Assembly: GCA_902562275.1 (NCBI GenBank)
Contig: CACESS010000002.1
Location: 1-64,000, forward strand
Direction of reading: 5' to 3'
Length of the DNA: 64,000 nucleotides
Source of the DNA: an uncultured Alphaproteobacteria bacterium
Lineage (GTDB): Bacteria > Pseudomonadota > Alphaproteobacteria > HIMB59 > GCA-002718135
In this document: in pieces, positions 18,058 to 26,728 of the stretch
How the letters are laid out: each line of letters starts with the position of its first letter
How positions within the stretch are numbered: position 1 is the first letter of the stretch
Notes under the pieces: model-generated
Database searches by the model: none
What the model was told of the DNA's origin: nothing
Seen by the model: the letters and a program-made list of their open reading frames with translations, nothing else
Translations under genes and position numbers: made by a program

Positions 18058-18234
18058 ATGATTGATTATATATTTTACTGGTGTGTAGATTTTTTAGCAA
18101 ACTTAGCAAAACTTACTGGGACGACTTATGAGCTAATTAATATTTTAATATTTATTATTGGATATCCGGTATTTGTCTTAATTCTTTTCGGGATAATTTA
18201 TTGGCAATATAGAGAAATAAAAAAATTGAGATGA
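18058..18234 (+). CDS. Small single-pass membrane protein, 58 aa, unknown function
   Basis: Hand translation gives a 58-residue protein that starts MIDYIFYWCVDFLANLAKL and ends YREIKKLR. An AAAGGA Shine-Dalgarno-like sequence lies 8 bp before the ATG. Residues about 27-48 form a strongly hydrophobic helix (ILIFIIGYPVFVLILFGII), followed by a positively charged tail, so an N-out/C-in single-pass topology is likely. The aromatic N-terminal segment may be amphipathic. I do not recognise a named family with confidence. It is the only plus-strand gene on the tRNA-Ser island and converges on the three membrane-protein genes. Confidence 0.6.
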   Translation: MIDYIFYWCVDFLANLAKLTGTTYELINILIFIIGYPVFVLILFGIIYWQYREIKKLR

Positions 18235-18244
18235 AATAATTAAT

Positions 18245-18661
18245 TTAATTAATTTCTTTATCTCTAAGATAAATATGAAAGAAAATTACTGATAAAAGAC
18301 AAGCACCCGCATCACCAAATGATATCATACTTATCTCTTGTCCATACGAAGGGGCTATTAAAAAAATAGCAATTACATAAAGTAAGGTTATTGACCAAGG
18401 GAATATTGAAACATAAAAAAAATTAAAACTTTTATAAATTTTTGAAATTATAAAACCACAGATTAATCCACCAATTACACCACCAATTAACATAAATAAA
18501 ATATCTGAAATGAAATTAATAATCCACGAAATCCATAACAAATCAAAAGTTTTAATAATAGGTGTTAGTAAAGAGCCAATTATATTGCCAATAAATTGAC
18601 CAATAAAAATTAAGGGAAGATATAAAATTGAAACCAATAAGCTTATAAATTTTGTTTTCAT
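18245..18661 (-). CDS. Island membrane protein, 138 aa, unknown function
   Basis: A very hydrophobic protein with about four predicted transmembrane helices (residues roughly 5-35, 42-75, 85-103 and 110-130). It has few charged residues outside the C-terminal RDKEIN. The glycine-rich segment MLIGGVIGGLICGFIISKIY resembles small multi-pass channel or glycine-zipper helices but matches no family I can name. Its ATG overlaps the stop of the upstream 90-aa gene by one base (TAATG), so the two are cotranslated. It ends 10 bp from the convergent 58-aa gene. Confidence 0.65.
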   Translation of the reverse strand: MKTKFISLLVSILYLPLIFIGQFIGNIIGSLLTPIIKTFDLLWISWIINFISDILFMLIGGVIGGLICGFIISKIYKSFNFFYVSIFPWSITLLYVIAIFLIAPSYGQEISMISFGDAGACLLSVIFFHIYLRDKEIN

Positions 18662-18933
18662 TAAAAGTAGTTAAAAATAATATAAAAGATAGCAATCAAT
18701 ATTATTGAACCAAAAAGACCTGGTATAAGAATACTCATGATTGCTGCAAGAGGCATAATATAAAACAAATGAAAAGGAGAAATTGAAAGTGTAAATACTG
18801 CAGCTATAGAAAACCACCACCAAATGACAGCAAGCATATTTGATCTAGTTCTAAATCTTTCCTGAAACATACCAAGGGTCCACCCGAGAGCAAAAAACAT
18901 AACAACTATCCACGCTATAATATTTAAACTCAT
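18661..18933 (-). CDS. Island membrane protein, 90 aa, unknown function
   Basis: The 90-aa protein has about three hydrophobic helices (residues 4-20, 37-58 and 62-88). A short basic loop, FQERFRTRS, after the first helix should face the cytoplasm by the positive-inside rule. A cluster of tryptophans (VIWWWFS) starts the second helix. No family is recognised. It lies between the 100-aa and 138-aa genes in a compact minus-strand operon, 6 bp after the former and overlapping the latter. Confidence 0.65.
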   Translation of the reverse strand: MSLNIIAWIVVMFFALGWTLGMFQERFRTRSNMLAVIWWWFSIAAVFTLSISPFHLFYIMPLAAIMSILIPGLFGSIILIAIFYIIFNYF

Positions 18934-18939
18934 ATAAAG

Positions 18940-19242
18940 TTAAACCTTCTTTCGGTTAATATAAAAAAAATAAATTGTAACTATATTTATTACAGTCCAA
19001 ATTATTTTTTCATATAAATATACGGGAATAATTGGGTTATATAAAATTGCAAAAAAACCAAAAATCCAAGTATTAGTTACCTCTTTAGATTTGTAAAAAT
19101 TATAAGCAAAATAAACTGAGCTACCACAGATAATTATTCGCGTTAGTGTATAAAAACCAATTGGCATAGGTAGGATAGCAAAACATAAAGTAATTATAGG
19201 CGCCACCCAAAAAATATCTTTTTGTTTAAAATTATCAAACAT
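18940..19242 (-). CDS. Island membrane protein, 100 aa, DUF6804-like
   Basis: The 100-aa protein has about three to four membrane helices and the pattern LPMPIGFYTLTRI (residues 24-36), then SVYFAYNFYKSK and ILYNPIIPVYL (66-76) followed by a helix starting at IWTVINI. This combination (a proline-rich LPMPxGxYxLxR turn and an NPixPxxL motif before a tryptophan) is shared by a widespread group of small bacterial membrane proteins, which I believe corresponds to DUF6804. Their function is unknown. It is the first gene of the island's minus-strand operon, starting 55 bp from the right arm-like repeat. Confidence 0.65.
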   Translation of the reverse strand: MFDNFKQKDIFWVAPIITLCFAILPMPIGFYTLTRIIICGSSVYFAYNFYKSKEVTNTWIFGFFAILYNPIIPVYLYEKIIWTVINIVTIYFFYINRKKV

Positions 19243-19297
19243 AAATATCTTTCCTTACAGAATCATACACAAAAAGTAATTAAAAATATAACTTCAT

Positions 19298-19315
19298 GTG
19301 TGCCATATGTGTGCC
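19298..19315 (+). repeat. 18-bp arm-like direct repeat, right copy
   Basis: Exact copy of the 18-bp sequence at 17989-18006, lying 42 bp inside the right attachment repeat. In a circularised island the two copies would flank the joined core site, as P and P' arm sites do. Confidence 0.6.
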
Positions 19316-19357
19316 AAAAGTTAATTTTAGTAAACTATAGTAAAAAAAATATTATTA

Positions 19358-19423
19358 TTTATGGCGGAGAGAGAGGGATTCGAACCCTCGATAGTGTTGC
19401 CACTATACACGCTTTCCAAGCGT
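19358..19423 (-). repeat. Attachment-site repeat within intact tRNA-Ser
   Basis: This is the 66-bp segment identical to 17854-17919. It comprises the tRNA-Ser 3' part from the anticodon stem onward plus four bases past the CCA. Together the copies define the ends of the island. Confidence 0.85.
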
Positions 19424-19451
19424 GCTGATTAAACCACTCTCACATCTCTCC
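19362..19451 (-). tRNA. tRNA-Ser (anticodon GGA)
   Basis: Read on the minus strand from 19451, the gene begins GGAGAGA and its 3' end is TCTCTCC, discriminator G and an encoded CCA, so the seven-base acceptor stem pairs fully. The anticodon arm is CGCTTGGAAAGCG, with GGA at the anticodon positions, reading UCC/UCU serine codons. A long variable arm (TATAGTGGCAACACTA) identifies a class II tRNA, and the T-arm carries GGTTCGAATCC. The length is 90 nt with the CCA. The gene serves as integration site for the neighbouring island and is left intact by it. Confidence 0.95.
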
Positions 19452-19520
19452 AAAAAAATATTTTGACTTACCACAATATATTTTTAGTTAACAGTAATTA
19501 ATCTTTTTAAATATATGATA

Positions 19521-20085
19521 TTACTTTGCTAAATTTGAAGTAATTTTCTCTTCATGAAAGGTAATATTATGATTTACATCTAATTCACTATTTAATATTT
19601 GGTCAAAAAACTTCTTATCAAGAAAAAAATATCAAAAAACTTTAAAAAACTAACATTGGCAGATTGAATTTTTTAAGCATATTTTCTGCTTCTTTGAAGT
19701 TTTCTGTTTCTAATAAATAATGAAAATATTCAAATTGAGTATGTATAAAATTAAGATGGACTAAATTAGAATTTGAATAAAATTGATAAAAATTGGAAAA
19801 TTTTTCGAACTCTCTTAGAGTTTTAAGTTTTAAATAAACTAATTCTGTTTAAATTTTACTTTCATTATTCTTTTTAAAACCAATATCAATTAAATTAGAT
19901 ATTATTTTAAATTTAAAATTTGTTTTATTTAATTTTTGGTAAACAATATCTACTAGACGAGGAATAATTTGATGTAAATTATGTTCTCTATAAATTAATT
20001 TATATATCGAGTAAGATTTTTTATAATTTTTGTTTCTATAAGCTTCATCAGCGACTAAAAGATCTTGAGATAATTTACTTTTCAT
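19521..20085 (-). pseudogene. Decayed TPR-like gene downstream of lepA
   Basis: The intact start at 20085 follows the lepA stop directly (TAA then ATG). The first 78 codons encode a TPR-like helix pair (ADEAYRNKNYKKSYSIYKLIY) and end at a TAA at 19851-19849. The same frame then remains open for 68 more codons with ordinary protein composition (for example NFKEAENMLKKFNLP) down to a TAA at 19644-19642. In the +1 frame, coding-like sequence resumes (KKFFDQILNSELDVNHN and FHEEKITSNLAK) to a TAA at 19523-19521. A single ancestral gene of about 185 codons, broken by one nonsense change and one frameshift, explains this. The 78-aa fragment could still be made. Confidence 0.65.
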
Positions 20086-21888
20086 TTATTTCTCACTCAT
20101 CTTTAAAGCATTTAAAAAAGTATTTTGTGGAATGTCAACTTTACCAAACTGTCTCATTCTTTTTTTTCCTTTTTTTTGTTTATCTAACAGTTTATTTTTC
20201 CTTGTTACATCTCCACCATAAAGCTTTTGCGTTACATCTTTTCTAAATGAAGCAACTGTTTCACGGGCAATCACTTTACCACCAATTGCCGCTTGAATTG
20301 CAACTTTGAACTGTTGTCTAGGAATTAAATCTTTTAGTCTTTCACAAAGCGCTCTGCCTCTTTGCTCGGATCTATCTTTATGTACAATTAAAGATAGTGC
20401 GTCGACTGGATCCCCATTTATAAGTATGCCTACTTTAACTAAATTATTAACCTCATAACCTGTGATTTCATAATCAAAACTTGCATAACCCTTGGTAATT
20501 GATTTTAATCTATCATAAAAATCAAAAACAACTTCATTAAGTGGAAGTTTGTACTCAACTAATGGTCTATTTCCTGCATAACTCATATTTAACTGAATAC
20601 CTCTTTTTGAAGTACATAATTCTAAGACTGATCCCAAAAATTCTTCGGGCACAATAATTGTTGCTTTTATCCATGGCTCTGAAATATTTTCAACTTTTAC
20701 TGGATCTGGCATATCAGTGGGATTATGGAGATTGATAGTTGATCCATTTTTCATCAATATTTTATAAACAACTGATGGAGCAGTAGTTACAAGTTCTAAA
20801 TTGAATTCCCTTTCAAAACGATCTCCGATAATTTCTAAGTGTAATAAACCAAGAAAGCCACAACGAAAACCATAACCTAAAGCAGGACTTACTTCTGGTT
20901 CGTAAGAAAAACTTGAATCATTCAAAGCAAGTTTAGACATACTATCTCGCATATGTTCGTAGTCATCTGAGTCAACTGGAAACATTCCACAAAAAACTAC
21001 AGGTTGGGATGGTTTAAAACCTGGGAGAACTTCATCAGTTGGAAATTTATCATCTGTTATTGTGTCACCAACTTTACAATCGGAAACACTTTTAATTCCA
21101 GAATTTATAAAACCAATTTCACCTGGTCCAAGTGTATCAACTTCAGTTGCCTTTGGAGAAAATATCCCTACTCTATCAATTGTATATGTTGCACCTGTTG
21201 CCATAAATCTTATTTTCTGACCTTTTTTTAGCTCTCCATTTATAACTCTTACAAGTACCACAACACCAAGATAACTGTCATACCAACTATCAACTAACAT
21301 ACATTTTAATTCTTTACTTATTTCACCAGAAGGAGAAGGAAGGAGTGTTATAATTTTATTTAATAAATCTTCTATACCTAAACCTGTTTTTGCTGAAACA
21401 AGAGAAGCATTGTCAGTTTCAATACCTAGCACATCTTCAATTTGTGATTTTATTTTATCTGGCTCAGAAGAAGGAAGATCAATTTTATTTAGAACAGGTA
21501 AAATTTCATGATCATTATTAATTGCCTGATACGCATTGGCTAATGTTTGAGCCTCAACACCTTGAGTAGAATCAACTATTAACAAAGACCCCTCACATGC
21601 TGCTAAAGATCTTGATACCTCATAGGAAAAATCAACATGACCTGGAGTGTCCATAATATTAAGTATGTAAGTTTTGCCATCATTTGATTTGTAAGAAAGT
21701 CTCACTGTTTGAGCCTTAATTGTAATGCCTCTTTCTCTTTCTAATTCCATTGAATCTAGAACCTGTTCTTTCATCTCTCTGTCAGTTAAACCACCACAAA
21801 ACTGTATTAGTCTATCGGCTAATGTTGATTTTCCATGATCTATGTGAGCAACTATGGAGAAATTACGAATAGAACTAAGTTCTGTCAT
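20086..21888 (-). CDS. lepA: Elongation factor 4 (ribosome back-translocase)
   Basis: The 600-aa translational GTPase has G1 AHIDHGKST (residues 14-22), G3 DTPGHVDF near 80 and G4 NKIDLP near 134. The LepA-specific C-terminal domain contains ALSLIVHKD and the highly conserved basic region [20 protein letters not shown] near the end. LepA acts on stalled or mis-translocated ribosomes. Length is exactly that of the family. Its ATG overlaps the pheT stop by one base, so it is attached to the 3' end of the infC-pheT operon. Confidence 0.97.
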   Translation of the reverse strand: MTELSSIRNFSIVAHIDHGKSTLADRLIQFCGGLTDREMKEQVLDSMELERERGITIKAQTVRLSYKSNDGKTYILNIMDTPGHVDFSYEVSRSLAACEGSLLIVDSTQGVEAQTLANAYQAINNDHEILPVLNKIDLPSSEPDKIKSQIEDVLGIETDNASLVSAKTGLGIEDLLNKIITLLPSPSGEISKELKCMLVDSWYDSYLGVVVLVRVINGELKKGQKIRFMATGATYTIDRVGIFSPKATEVDTLGPGEIGFINSGIKSVSDCKVGDTITDDKFPTDEVLPGFKPSQPVVFCGMFPVDSDDYEHMRDSMSKLALNDSSFSYEPEVSPALGYGFRCGFLGLLHLEIIGDRFEREFNLELVTTAPSVVYKILMKNGSTINLHNPTDMPDPVKVENISEPWIKATIIVPEEFLGSVLELCTSKRGIQLNMSYAGNRPLVEYKLPLNEVVFDFYDRLKSITKGYASFDYEITGYEVNNLVKVGILINGDPVDALSLIVHKDRSEQRGRALCERLKDLIPRQQFKVAIQAAIGGKVIARETVASFRKDVTQKLYGGDVTRKNKLLDKQKKGKKRMRQFGKVDIPQNTFLNALKMSEK

Positions 21889-24278
21889 TAGTTTCGTATA
21901 GATGCATCAAGCGATTTAGATATTTCGTCTATTATTTTATTTGATAATTCCTCAATTTCTTGATCATTGAATGTTTTATCTTGAGGTTGAAGTAAAACCC
22001 TAAAAGCAATACTTTTTTTATTTTCTGGAAGTTTATCGCCATCATAAACATCAAATATCGTTACATTTTGAATTAAATTTTTATCTATTTTTTTTACTTT
22101 TTTAATTATCTCACCAGCCTTTACTTCTTTTGGGAAAAGAAATGCAAAATCTCTTTCAACCATTTGATAGGGATTGTTAGTAAAACCCCCTTTTGAAGAA
22201 GATTTGTTCTTTTGAAATTGTGAAATATTCTCCAAATATATTTCAAAACCATATACCTTGAAATTAACCTCCATTGTTTTCAATAGAACTGGATGTAATT
22301 CTCCAAAATTAGCTATTTTGTTTTTACCAAGCCGCAAAGTAGATGATTTGCCAGGATGATAGATTTGACCTTCAAGTTTTTCATATAACAAATTATCTAT
22401 TGGCACATCTAAGTTTGCTAATATAGAAAATAAATCAGCCTTTATACTAAAGACATCAATATTTTTTTTATTTGATAACCAGTTTTGTTCATCAGATGAA
22501 CCATAAGCTATAGCAGTAGCAACATTTTCTTGTTGATCTGGAAATGATTTAGAAAAATTTGGACCTACTTCAAATATTTTAGCTCTCAAATACATTCTAG
22601 CTTTATTTTGATTGATTGCTTCTAATAGATTTGGAAGCGTTGATGGTCTCATTGTGTTCAAATCGGTACTTATTGGATTTTTTAAACTAATTATTTCATC
22701 TGAAATAATTTTTGCCTTTTTTTCATCCATAAATGACCAAGTTACAACTTCTGAATATCCATTAAGAGCTATGGTTTTTTTGCTTTTATAAAAAGTTTTT
22801 GTTTTAGTATTTAAAATCTGCTTTTTTTCTTCTTGATTAGTTACTTTTTTTAGAGGAATTTTATTATAACCATAAATTCTAATTATTTCTTCGACGATAT
22901 CTGCCTCACCAACAATATCTTGTCTAAAAGTAGGGCTTTGAATTTCAAATTTTGAATTTTTTTCGTTTACAGAAAAACCGAGTGAAGCTAAGATTTTTTT
23001 CTGTTCCTTATTATTGATTTCTATTCCGCCAAAAGTCTTTATTTTATTTGTGTCAAACATAAATGATTTATTTTTTTCTATATTAATTTCTGAAGAAACG
23101 AACTCACTTACTTCTCCTCCACATAATTTCAAAATCATTTGCGTTGCAGCATCTACACCCCAATAAATAGAATCAGTATCAATCCCTCTTTCAAAACGGT
23201 ATCGTGCATCACTTTGAAGATTAAGTTTTCTTCCAGTTTTAGTGACTGAAACCGCATCAAATAACGCAACTTCTAGAAAAACATTTTTGGTCTCCATACT
23301 ACAACCACTATCAAGGCCACCCATGACCCCGCCAATTCCATGAAGTTTATTTTCATCATCAGAAATTATAATCATATCACTGTCACATTTATAATTAACT
23401 TCATTTAATGCTAAACATTGCTCATTTTTGTTGGCTAATCGCATTGTTAAATTGCCTGAAATTTTGTCAGCATCGTAAACATGAAGTGGTCTTCCTAAGT
23501 CAAAGGTAATATAATTTGTAATGTCAACAAGAGCTGAAATGGGTCTTAATCCGATTGCAGTTAATCTATCTTGAAGCCATTTAGGGCTTTCTATATTTTT
23601 GACATTTTTAAAATATCGACCGGCTACTCCAGGACATAGATTATTATTTTGAAATTCTTTTTTCCACATAATTGGGCTTTTGAATGATTCTTTCGATTTT
23701 TTATAATTTAAGTCTTTTAATTTACCAATTCCTGCTGCTGCTAAATCTCTTGCGATACCTCTGACCGATAAACAGTCAGATCTATTTGGTGTTAAATTAA
23801 TTTCAATAATAGGTTCATCTATTGCAAAAATTTTACTAAATAAATCACCAATTTTATAATTATCTTTTACTTCAATAATTCCATCGTGTTCATCAGAAAT
23901 GCCCATCTCTCTTTCTGAGACAAGCATTCCGCAAGACTCAACTCCTCTAATTTTAGTTTTTTTTAAATGTAAGTCAGTTCCAGGAATGTAACTATTTTCT
24001 GGTGCAAAAATTCCAAGCATGCCTTCTCTTGCATTTGGAGCACCACACACAACTTGATAATTTCCATTTATTGTTTCAACCTGACATACTTTAAGCTTAT
24101 CTGCATCTGGATGTTTTTCTGCTTTTAAAACTTTTGCTACTGTAAAATTCTTAAATATTTCTGATTTATCTTCTACACTTTCAATCTCTAAACCAATATT
24201 GGTTAAAGTATCTGTTATGGTATTTAAATTTTCAGAAGTATCTAAATGATCTTTTAGCCAGTCTAGAGTAAATTTCAT
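21888..24278 (-). CDS. pheT: Phenylalanyl-tRNA synthetase beta subunit
   Basis: The 796-aa subunit forms the alpha2-beta2 enzyme with PheS. A tRNA-binding OB domain (about residues 40-150) contains [13 protein letters not shown] and GVVCGAPN-type sequence. It is followed by the B3/B4 editing region ([17 protein letters not shown] near 255) and the B5 domain. A C-terminal ferredoxin-like anticodon-binding domain contains [13 protein letters not shown] near 710. All expected domains are present at normal length. The start follows the pheS stop without spacing. Confidence 0.97.
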   Translation of the reverse strand: MKFTLDWLKDHLDTSENLNTITDTLTNIGLEIESVEDKSEIFKNFTVAKVLKAEKHPDADKLKVCQVETINGNYQVVCGAPNAREGMLGIFAPENSYIPGTDLHLKKTKIRGVESCGMLVSEREMGISDEHDGIIEVKDNYKIGDLFSKIFAIDEPIIEINLTPNRSDCLSVRGIARDLAAAGIGKLKDLNYKKSKESFKSPIMWKKEFQNNNLCPGVAGRYFKNVKNIESPKWLQDRLTAIGLRPISALVDITNYITFDLGRPLHVYDADKISGNLTMRLANKNEQCLALNEVNYKCDSDMIIISDDENKLHGIGGVMGGLDSGCSMETKNVFLEVALFDAVSVTKTGRKLNLQSDARYRFERGIDTDSIYWGVDAATQMILKLCGGEVSEFVSSEINIEKNKSFMFDTNKIKTFGGIEINNKEQKKILASLGFSVNEKNSKFEIQSPTFRQDIVGEADIVEEIIRIYGYNKIPLKKVTNQEEKKQILNTKTKTFYKSKKTIALNGYSEVVTWSFMDEKKAKIISDEIISLKNPISTDLNTMRPSTLPNLLEAINQNKARMYLRAKIFEVGPNFSKSFPDQQENVATAIAYGSSDEQNWLSNKKNIDVFSIKADLFSILANLDVPIDNLLYEKLEGQIYHPGKSSTLRLGKNKIANFGELHPVLLKTMEVNFKVYGFEIYLENISQFQKNKSSSKGGFTNNPYQMVERDFAFLFPKEVKAGEIIKKVKKIDKNLIQNVTIFDVYDGDKLPENKKSIAFRVLLQPQDKTFNDQEIEELSNKIIDEISKSLDASIRN

Positions 24279-25337
24279 TTATAGCCCTGATCGTGTTTGG
24301 TTATCCAAAATACTAAAACCATAATGATCCAGCCATCTATAATTTGGATCAAAAAAACTTCTTAAATCTGTAATGCCATATTTAAGCATCGACAAACGCT
24401 CAATTCCCATACCAAAAGCAAAACCCTGATACTGTTTTGAATCAATATTACAATTATCTAAAACTATAGGATTGACCATTCCACATCCCAATATTTCTAA
24501 CCATTTATCACCTTCACCAATTTTTATTTTATTATTTACTTTGGTATAAGCTACATCCATTTCTGCACTAGGTTCGGTAAAAGGAAAGTAACTAGGGCGA
24601 AAACGGTATTGTAAGTTTTTTACTTCGAAAAATTCTTCTAAGAAAGAAACGAGTGTTGATTTTAAATCAACCATAGTAGAACTTGTATCAACGACTAAAC
24701 CTTCTACCTGATGAAACATAGGAGCATGTGTAGCATCTGAGTCACTTCTATAAGTTCTGCCAGGCACAATAATTTTAATAGGTGGTTTTGTGTTGAGCAT
24801 AGTTCTCACTTGAACAGGACTGGTATGGGTTCGAAGAACATTTTTGTCTCCATTATCCTGAACATAAAAAGTATCCTGCATTTCTCTTGCTGGATGATGT
24901 TCTGGAATATTTAAAGCTGTAAAATTATTAAAATCTGTTTCTATATCTGGACCTGTTTCCACTGCATAATTTAAAATTCCAAAAATTTCTATAATATTAA
25001 ATATTGTTTGACTAATTGGGTGTATTTTTCCTTTTTCAGAAATATTAGGTGGTAGAGTAACATCAATTGATTCTAAATTAATCCTGTTTGAAATTTCAAT
25101 ATTTTCAATTTCTGATCTTTGGTTTTTAATACCTTCTTCAATTTCTTTTTTAATAATATTTAATTCCTGTCCTTTCGATTTTTTTTCATCAATCGACAAA
25201 AAGCCTAATCCTTTTAAAGCATCAGGTATTAATCCTTTTTTACCTAAATAATATAATCGAAGTTTTTCTAAATCTTCCAAGGATTTTGAAGCTTTAATTT
25301 TTTTTAGAACATCAATTTTATTTTCAGGAAATGCCAT
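24279..25337 (-). CDS. pheS: Phenylalanyl-tRNA synthetase alpha subunit
   Basis: The 352-aa catalytic subunit charges tRNA-Phe. The ATG at 25337 is chosen; a TTG one codon upstream is less likely. The N-terminal coiled coil spans about 1-85. The class II catalytic core has the HPISQ segment near 109, motif 2 (VPGRTYRSDSDATHAPMFHQVEG near 194-216), the substrate-pocket region FRPSYFPFTEPSAE and motif 3 GFAFGMGIERLSMLKYG. It lies between rplT and pheT in the conserved infC-rpmI-rplT-pheS-pheT order. Confidence 0.97.
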   Translation of the reverse strand: MAFPENKIDVLKKIKASKSLEDLEKLRLYYLGKKGLIPDALKGLGFLSIDEKKSKGQELNIIKKEIEEGIKNQRSEIENIEISNRINLESIDVTLPPNISEKGKIHPISQTIFNIIEIFGILNYAVETGPDIETDFNNFTALNIPEHHPAREMQDTFYVQDNGDKNVLRTHTSPVQVRTMLNTKPPIKIIVPGRTYRSDSDATHAPMFHQVEGLVVDTSSTMVDLKSTLVSFLEEFFEVKNLQYRFRPSYFPFTEPSAEMDVAYTKVNNKIKIGEGDKWLEILGCGMVNPIVLDNCNIDSKQYQGFAFGMGIERLSMLKYGITDLRSFFDPNYRWLDHYGFSILDNQTRSGL

Positions 25338-25366
25338 CAATATCTATTATATTTTATTAATTAAAA

Positions 25367-25720
25367 TTATCTAGCAGATTGAGCTTTATCAACTAAAGCT
25401 TTAAAAGCCTCTGGCTGGTTAACTGCAAGATCCGCTAAAATCTTTCTATCTATTTCAATAGATGATTTTTTAAGACCAGATATAAATTGCGAATATGTTA
25501 AACCATGAAGTCGAACACCAGCATTGATTCTTTGAATCCATAACCCCCTAAAATCACTTTTTCTTTTTTTACGATCTCTATAAGCATATTGCATGCCTCT
25601 TTCGACAGCCTGCACAGCAACTCGAAAAACATTTTTTCTTCTACCGTAATAACCTTTTGCTCTTTTAATTACTTTTTTGTGTCTAGCTCTTGCTGTAACA
25701 CCTCGTGATACTCTTGCCAT
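25367..25720 (-). CDS. rplT: 50S ribosomal protein L20
   Basis: 117 aa from the ATG at 25720 ([19 protein letters not shown]), the universal L20 N-terminus. A TTG-initiated longer frame from 25759 is rejected. The basic N-terminal extension threads into 23S rRNA, and the globular domain contains the LRSxWIxRINAA-type segment ([20 protein letters not shown]). L20 is essential early in large-subunit assembly and represses its own operon in several bacteria. It follows rpmI closely. Confidence 0.98.
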   Translation of the reverse strand: MARVSRGVTARARHKKVIKRAKGYYGRRKNVFRVAVQAVERGMQYAYRDRKKRKSDFRGLWIQRINAGVRLHGLTYSQFISGLKKSSIEIDRKILADLAVNQPEAFKALVDKAQSAR

Positions 25721-25730
25721 TGATTTCCCC

Positions 25731-25931
25731 TTACTTGTTGTATGGTAACATATGATCAATCAAAGCAGAATCACCTGGTGACATAATTGCAGATCTTTTA
25801 GTGTTACGAATAAATTTATTGGAACGTTTACTCATTCCATGTCTCTTTCCCGCAGGTTTAAATTTAATTTTACCAGTACCTGTTCTAGAAAATCTTTTTT
25901 TTAAACTACTCTTTGTTTTAAGCTTGGGCAT
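25731..25931 (-). CDS. rpmI: 50S ribosomal protein L35
   Basis: The 66-aa basic protein begins [20 protein letters not shown], with [18 protein letters not shown] in the middle, the standard L35 pattern. A good Shine-Dalgarno sequence (AGGAGA) precedes the ATG by 7 bp. It is the first gene after a 102-bp structured leader that separates it from infC. It ends 10 bp before the L20 start. Confidence 0.97.
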   Translation of the reverse strand: MPKLKTKSSLKKRFSRTGTGKIKFKPAGKRHGMSKRSNKFIRNTKRSAIMSPGDSALIDHMLPYNK

Positions 25932-25963
25932 TACTATCTCCTATATTATAAGTTTACCCGTTA

Positions 25964-25999
25964 GGCTGCCCCGCAAGCCATAACAAGTTTTGAGGGCTT
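25964..25999 (-). promoter_or_regulatory. Candidate structured leader upstream of rpmI
   Basis: In the infC-rpmI gap (25932-26033) the minus strand contains three segments in order: AAGCC (25999-25995), GGCTT (25979-25975) and AGCC (25967-25964). The middle one can pair with either neighbour, so two mutually exclusive hairpins are possible. The local G+C is far higher than the surroundings (GCGGGGC loop). Leaders that sense L20 control rpmI-rplT in other bacterial groups, but no sequence match to a known leader is claimed. Confidence 0.35.
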
Positions 26000-26033
26000 A
26001 TACTGATAATTGAGTATTTTGCAATATGTAGAA

Positions 26034-26573
26034 TTATTTGGCAACTTGAGGGACAAGTATCATCATTATTTGTCTTCCCTCAAACTTAGGAGCTACTTCA
26101 ACTTTTGCATATTCTTCGACTTCTGAAGTTAGTTTTTTAAGAAGATCAAAGCCTAAATTTTGGTGCTCCATTTCACGTCCTCTGAAACGCATAGAGACTT
26201 TAACTTTATTACCACCACCTATAAACTTTGAGAGTGCTTTAATTTTAACATTATAATCGTGGGTATCAATGCCAGGTCTCATTTTAATTTCTTTAACTTC
26301 AATTGTTTTTTGTTTCTTTTTTGCTTCTTTCTTACTTTTTTGCTCTCTATATTTTAATTTACCATAATCTATAATTTTACAAACTGGTGGATTAGCTTCA
26401 GGAGACACTTCAACTAAATCAAAACCTTCATCTTCCGCTTGAATTAAAGCTTCACGAATGCTTAAGATCCCCATTTGTTTACCACTACTAGATATTAGTC
26501 TGACTTCACTTGCAGTAATCTGCTCATTGATTCTTGGACCAATATCTTTCTTTGTTTTGAAATTTACAGCCAA
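26034..26573 (-). CDS. infC: Translation initiation factor IF-3 (non-AUG start)
   Basis: The 179-aa factor prevents subunit joining and checks the start codon. The N-domain has GPRINEQITASEVRLI. The linker is rich in lysine and glutamine, and the C-domain contains KEIKMRPGIDTHDYNVK and VSMRFRGREMEHQ. No ATG precedes the conserved N-terminus. The reading frame opens after a stop at 26594-26592, with only CAT AAT CTC TAT ATA ATT TTG before GCT. ATT (26576) or TTG (26573) must be the start. Rare infC start codons (AUU in E. coli) are a known autoregulatory device, and the absence of an ATG here fits that. A 7-bp inverted repeat lies 24 bp upstream. Confidence 0.95.
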   Translation of the reverse strand: MAVNFKTKKDIGPRINEQITASEVRLISSSGKQMGILSIREALIQAEDEGFDLVEVSPEANPPVCKIIDYGKLKYREQKSKKEAKKKQKTIEVKEIKMRPGIDTHDYNVKIKALSKFIGGGNKVKVSMRFRGREMEHQNLGFDLLKKLTSEVEEYAKVEVAPKFEGRQIMMILVPQVAK

Positions 26574-26596
26574 AATTATATAGAGATTATGTTAAA

Positions 26597-26612
26597 GCTA
26601 TTATTTAATAGC
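26597..26612 (-). promoter_or_regulatory. Inverted repeat in the infC upstream region
   Basis: GCTATTATTTAATAGC is a perfect 7-bp inverted repeat with a two-base spacer, centred about 31 bp upstream of the infC start. A -10-like TATGCT lies beside it, so it could be an operator or the first hairpin of the mRNA. At this A+T content such palindromes also arise by chance. Confidence 0.25.
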
Positions 26613-26728
26613 ATATTAGGAATTTAAGTCTTTTGTCATATTTTGTTAGGATATAATCTCAAATGAATTTAAATTCAAGGGCTGATTTTAAAAAATATAA
26701 ACTGTTTTTTAGTTATTAAATACACTTT

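Larger units (their letters stand above)
17854..19423. mobile_element. Small integrase-less genomic island at tRNA-Ser(GGA)
   Basis: The region between the two 66-bp direct repeats spans 1504 bp from one repeat start to the other. It contains one 58-aa plus-strand gene, three minus-strand membrane-protein genes and no recombinase. The intact tRNA lies at one end and the partial 3' copy at the other, the classical product of site-specific insertion at a tRNA 3' end. Just inside each repeat is an 18-bp sequence carrying two tandem GTGTGCC units 11 bp apart, resembling integrase arm-binding sites. The observed structure fits a non-autonomous element mobilised by an integrase elsewhere, or the remnant of a larger island after internal deletion. 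Confidence 0.7.

Noticed and set aside
17990-19315. GTGTGCC repeats as a CRISPR array or remnant integrase C-terminus
   Set aside because: Only two copies exist, 1.3 kb apart, without spacers. Reverse translation of the surrounding sequence gives no integrase-like tail of useful length.
19222-19428. 68-codon plus-strand frame across the tRNA-Ser gene
   Set aside because: It runs antisense through the tRNA and the attachment repeat, so it is a by-product of the RNA gene.
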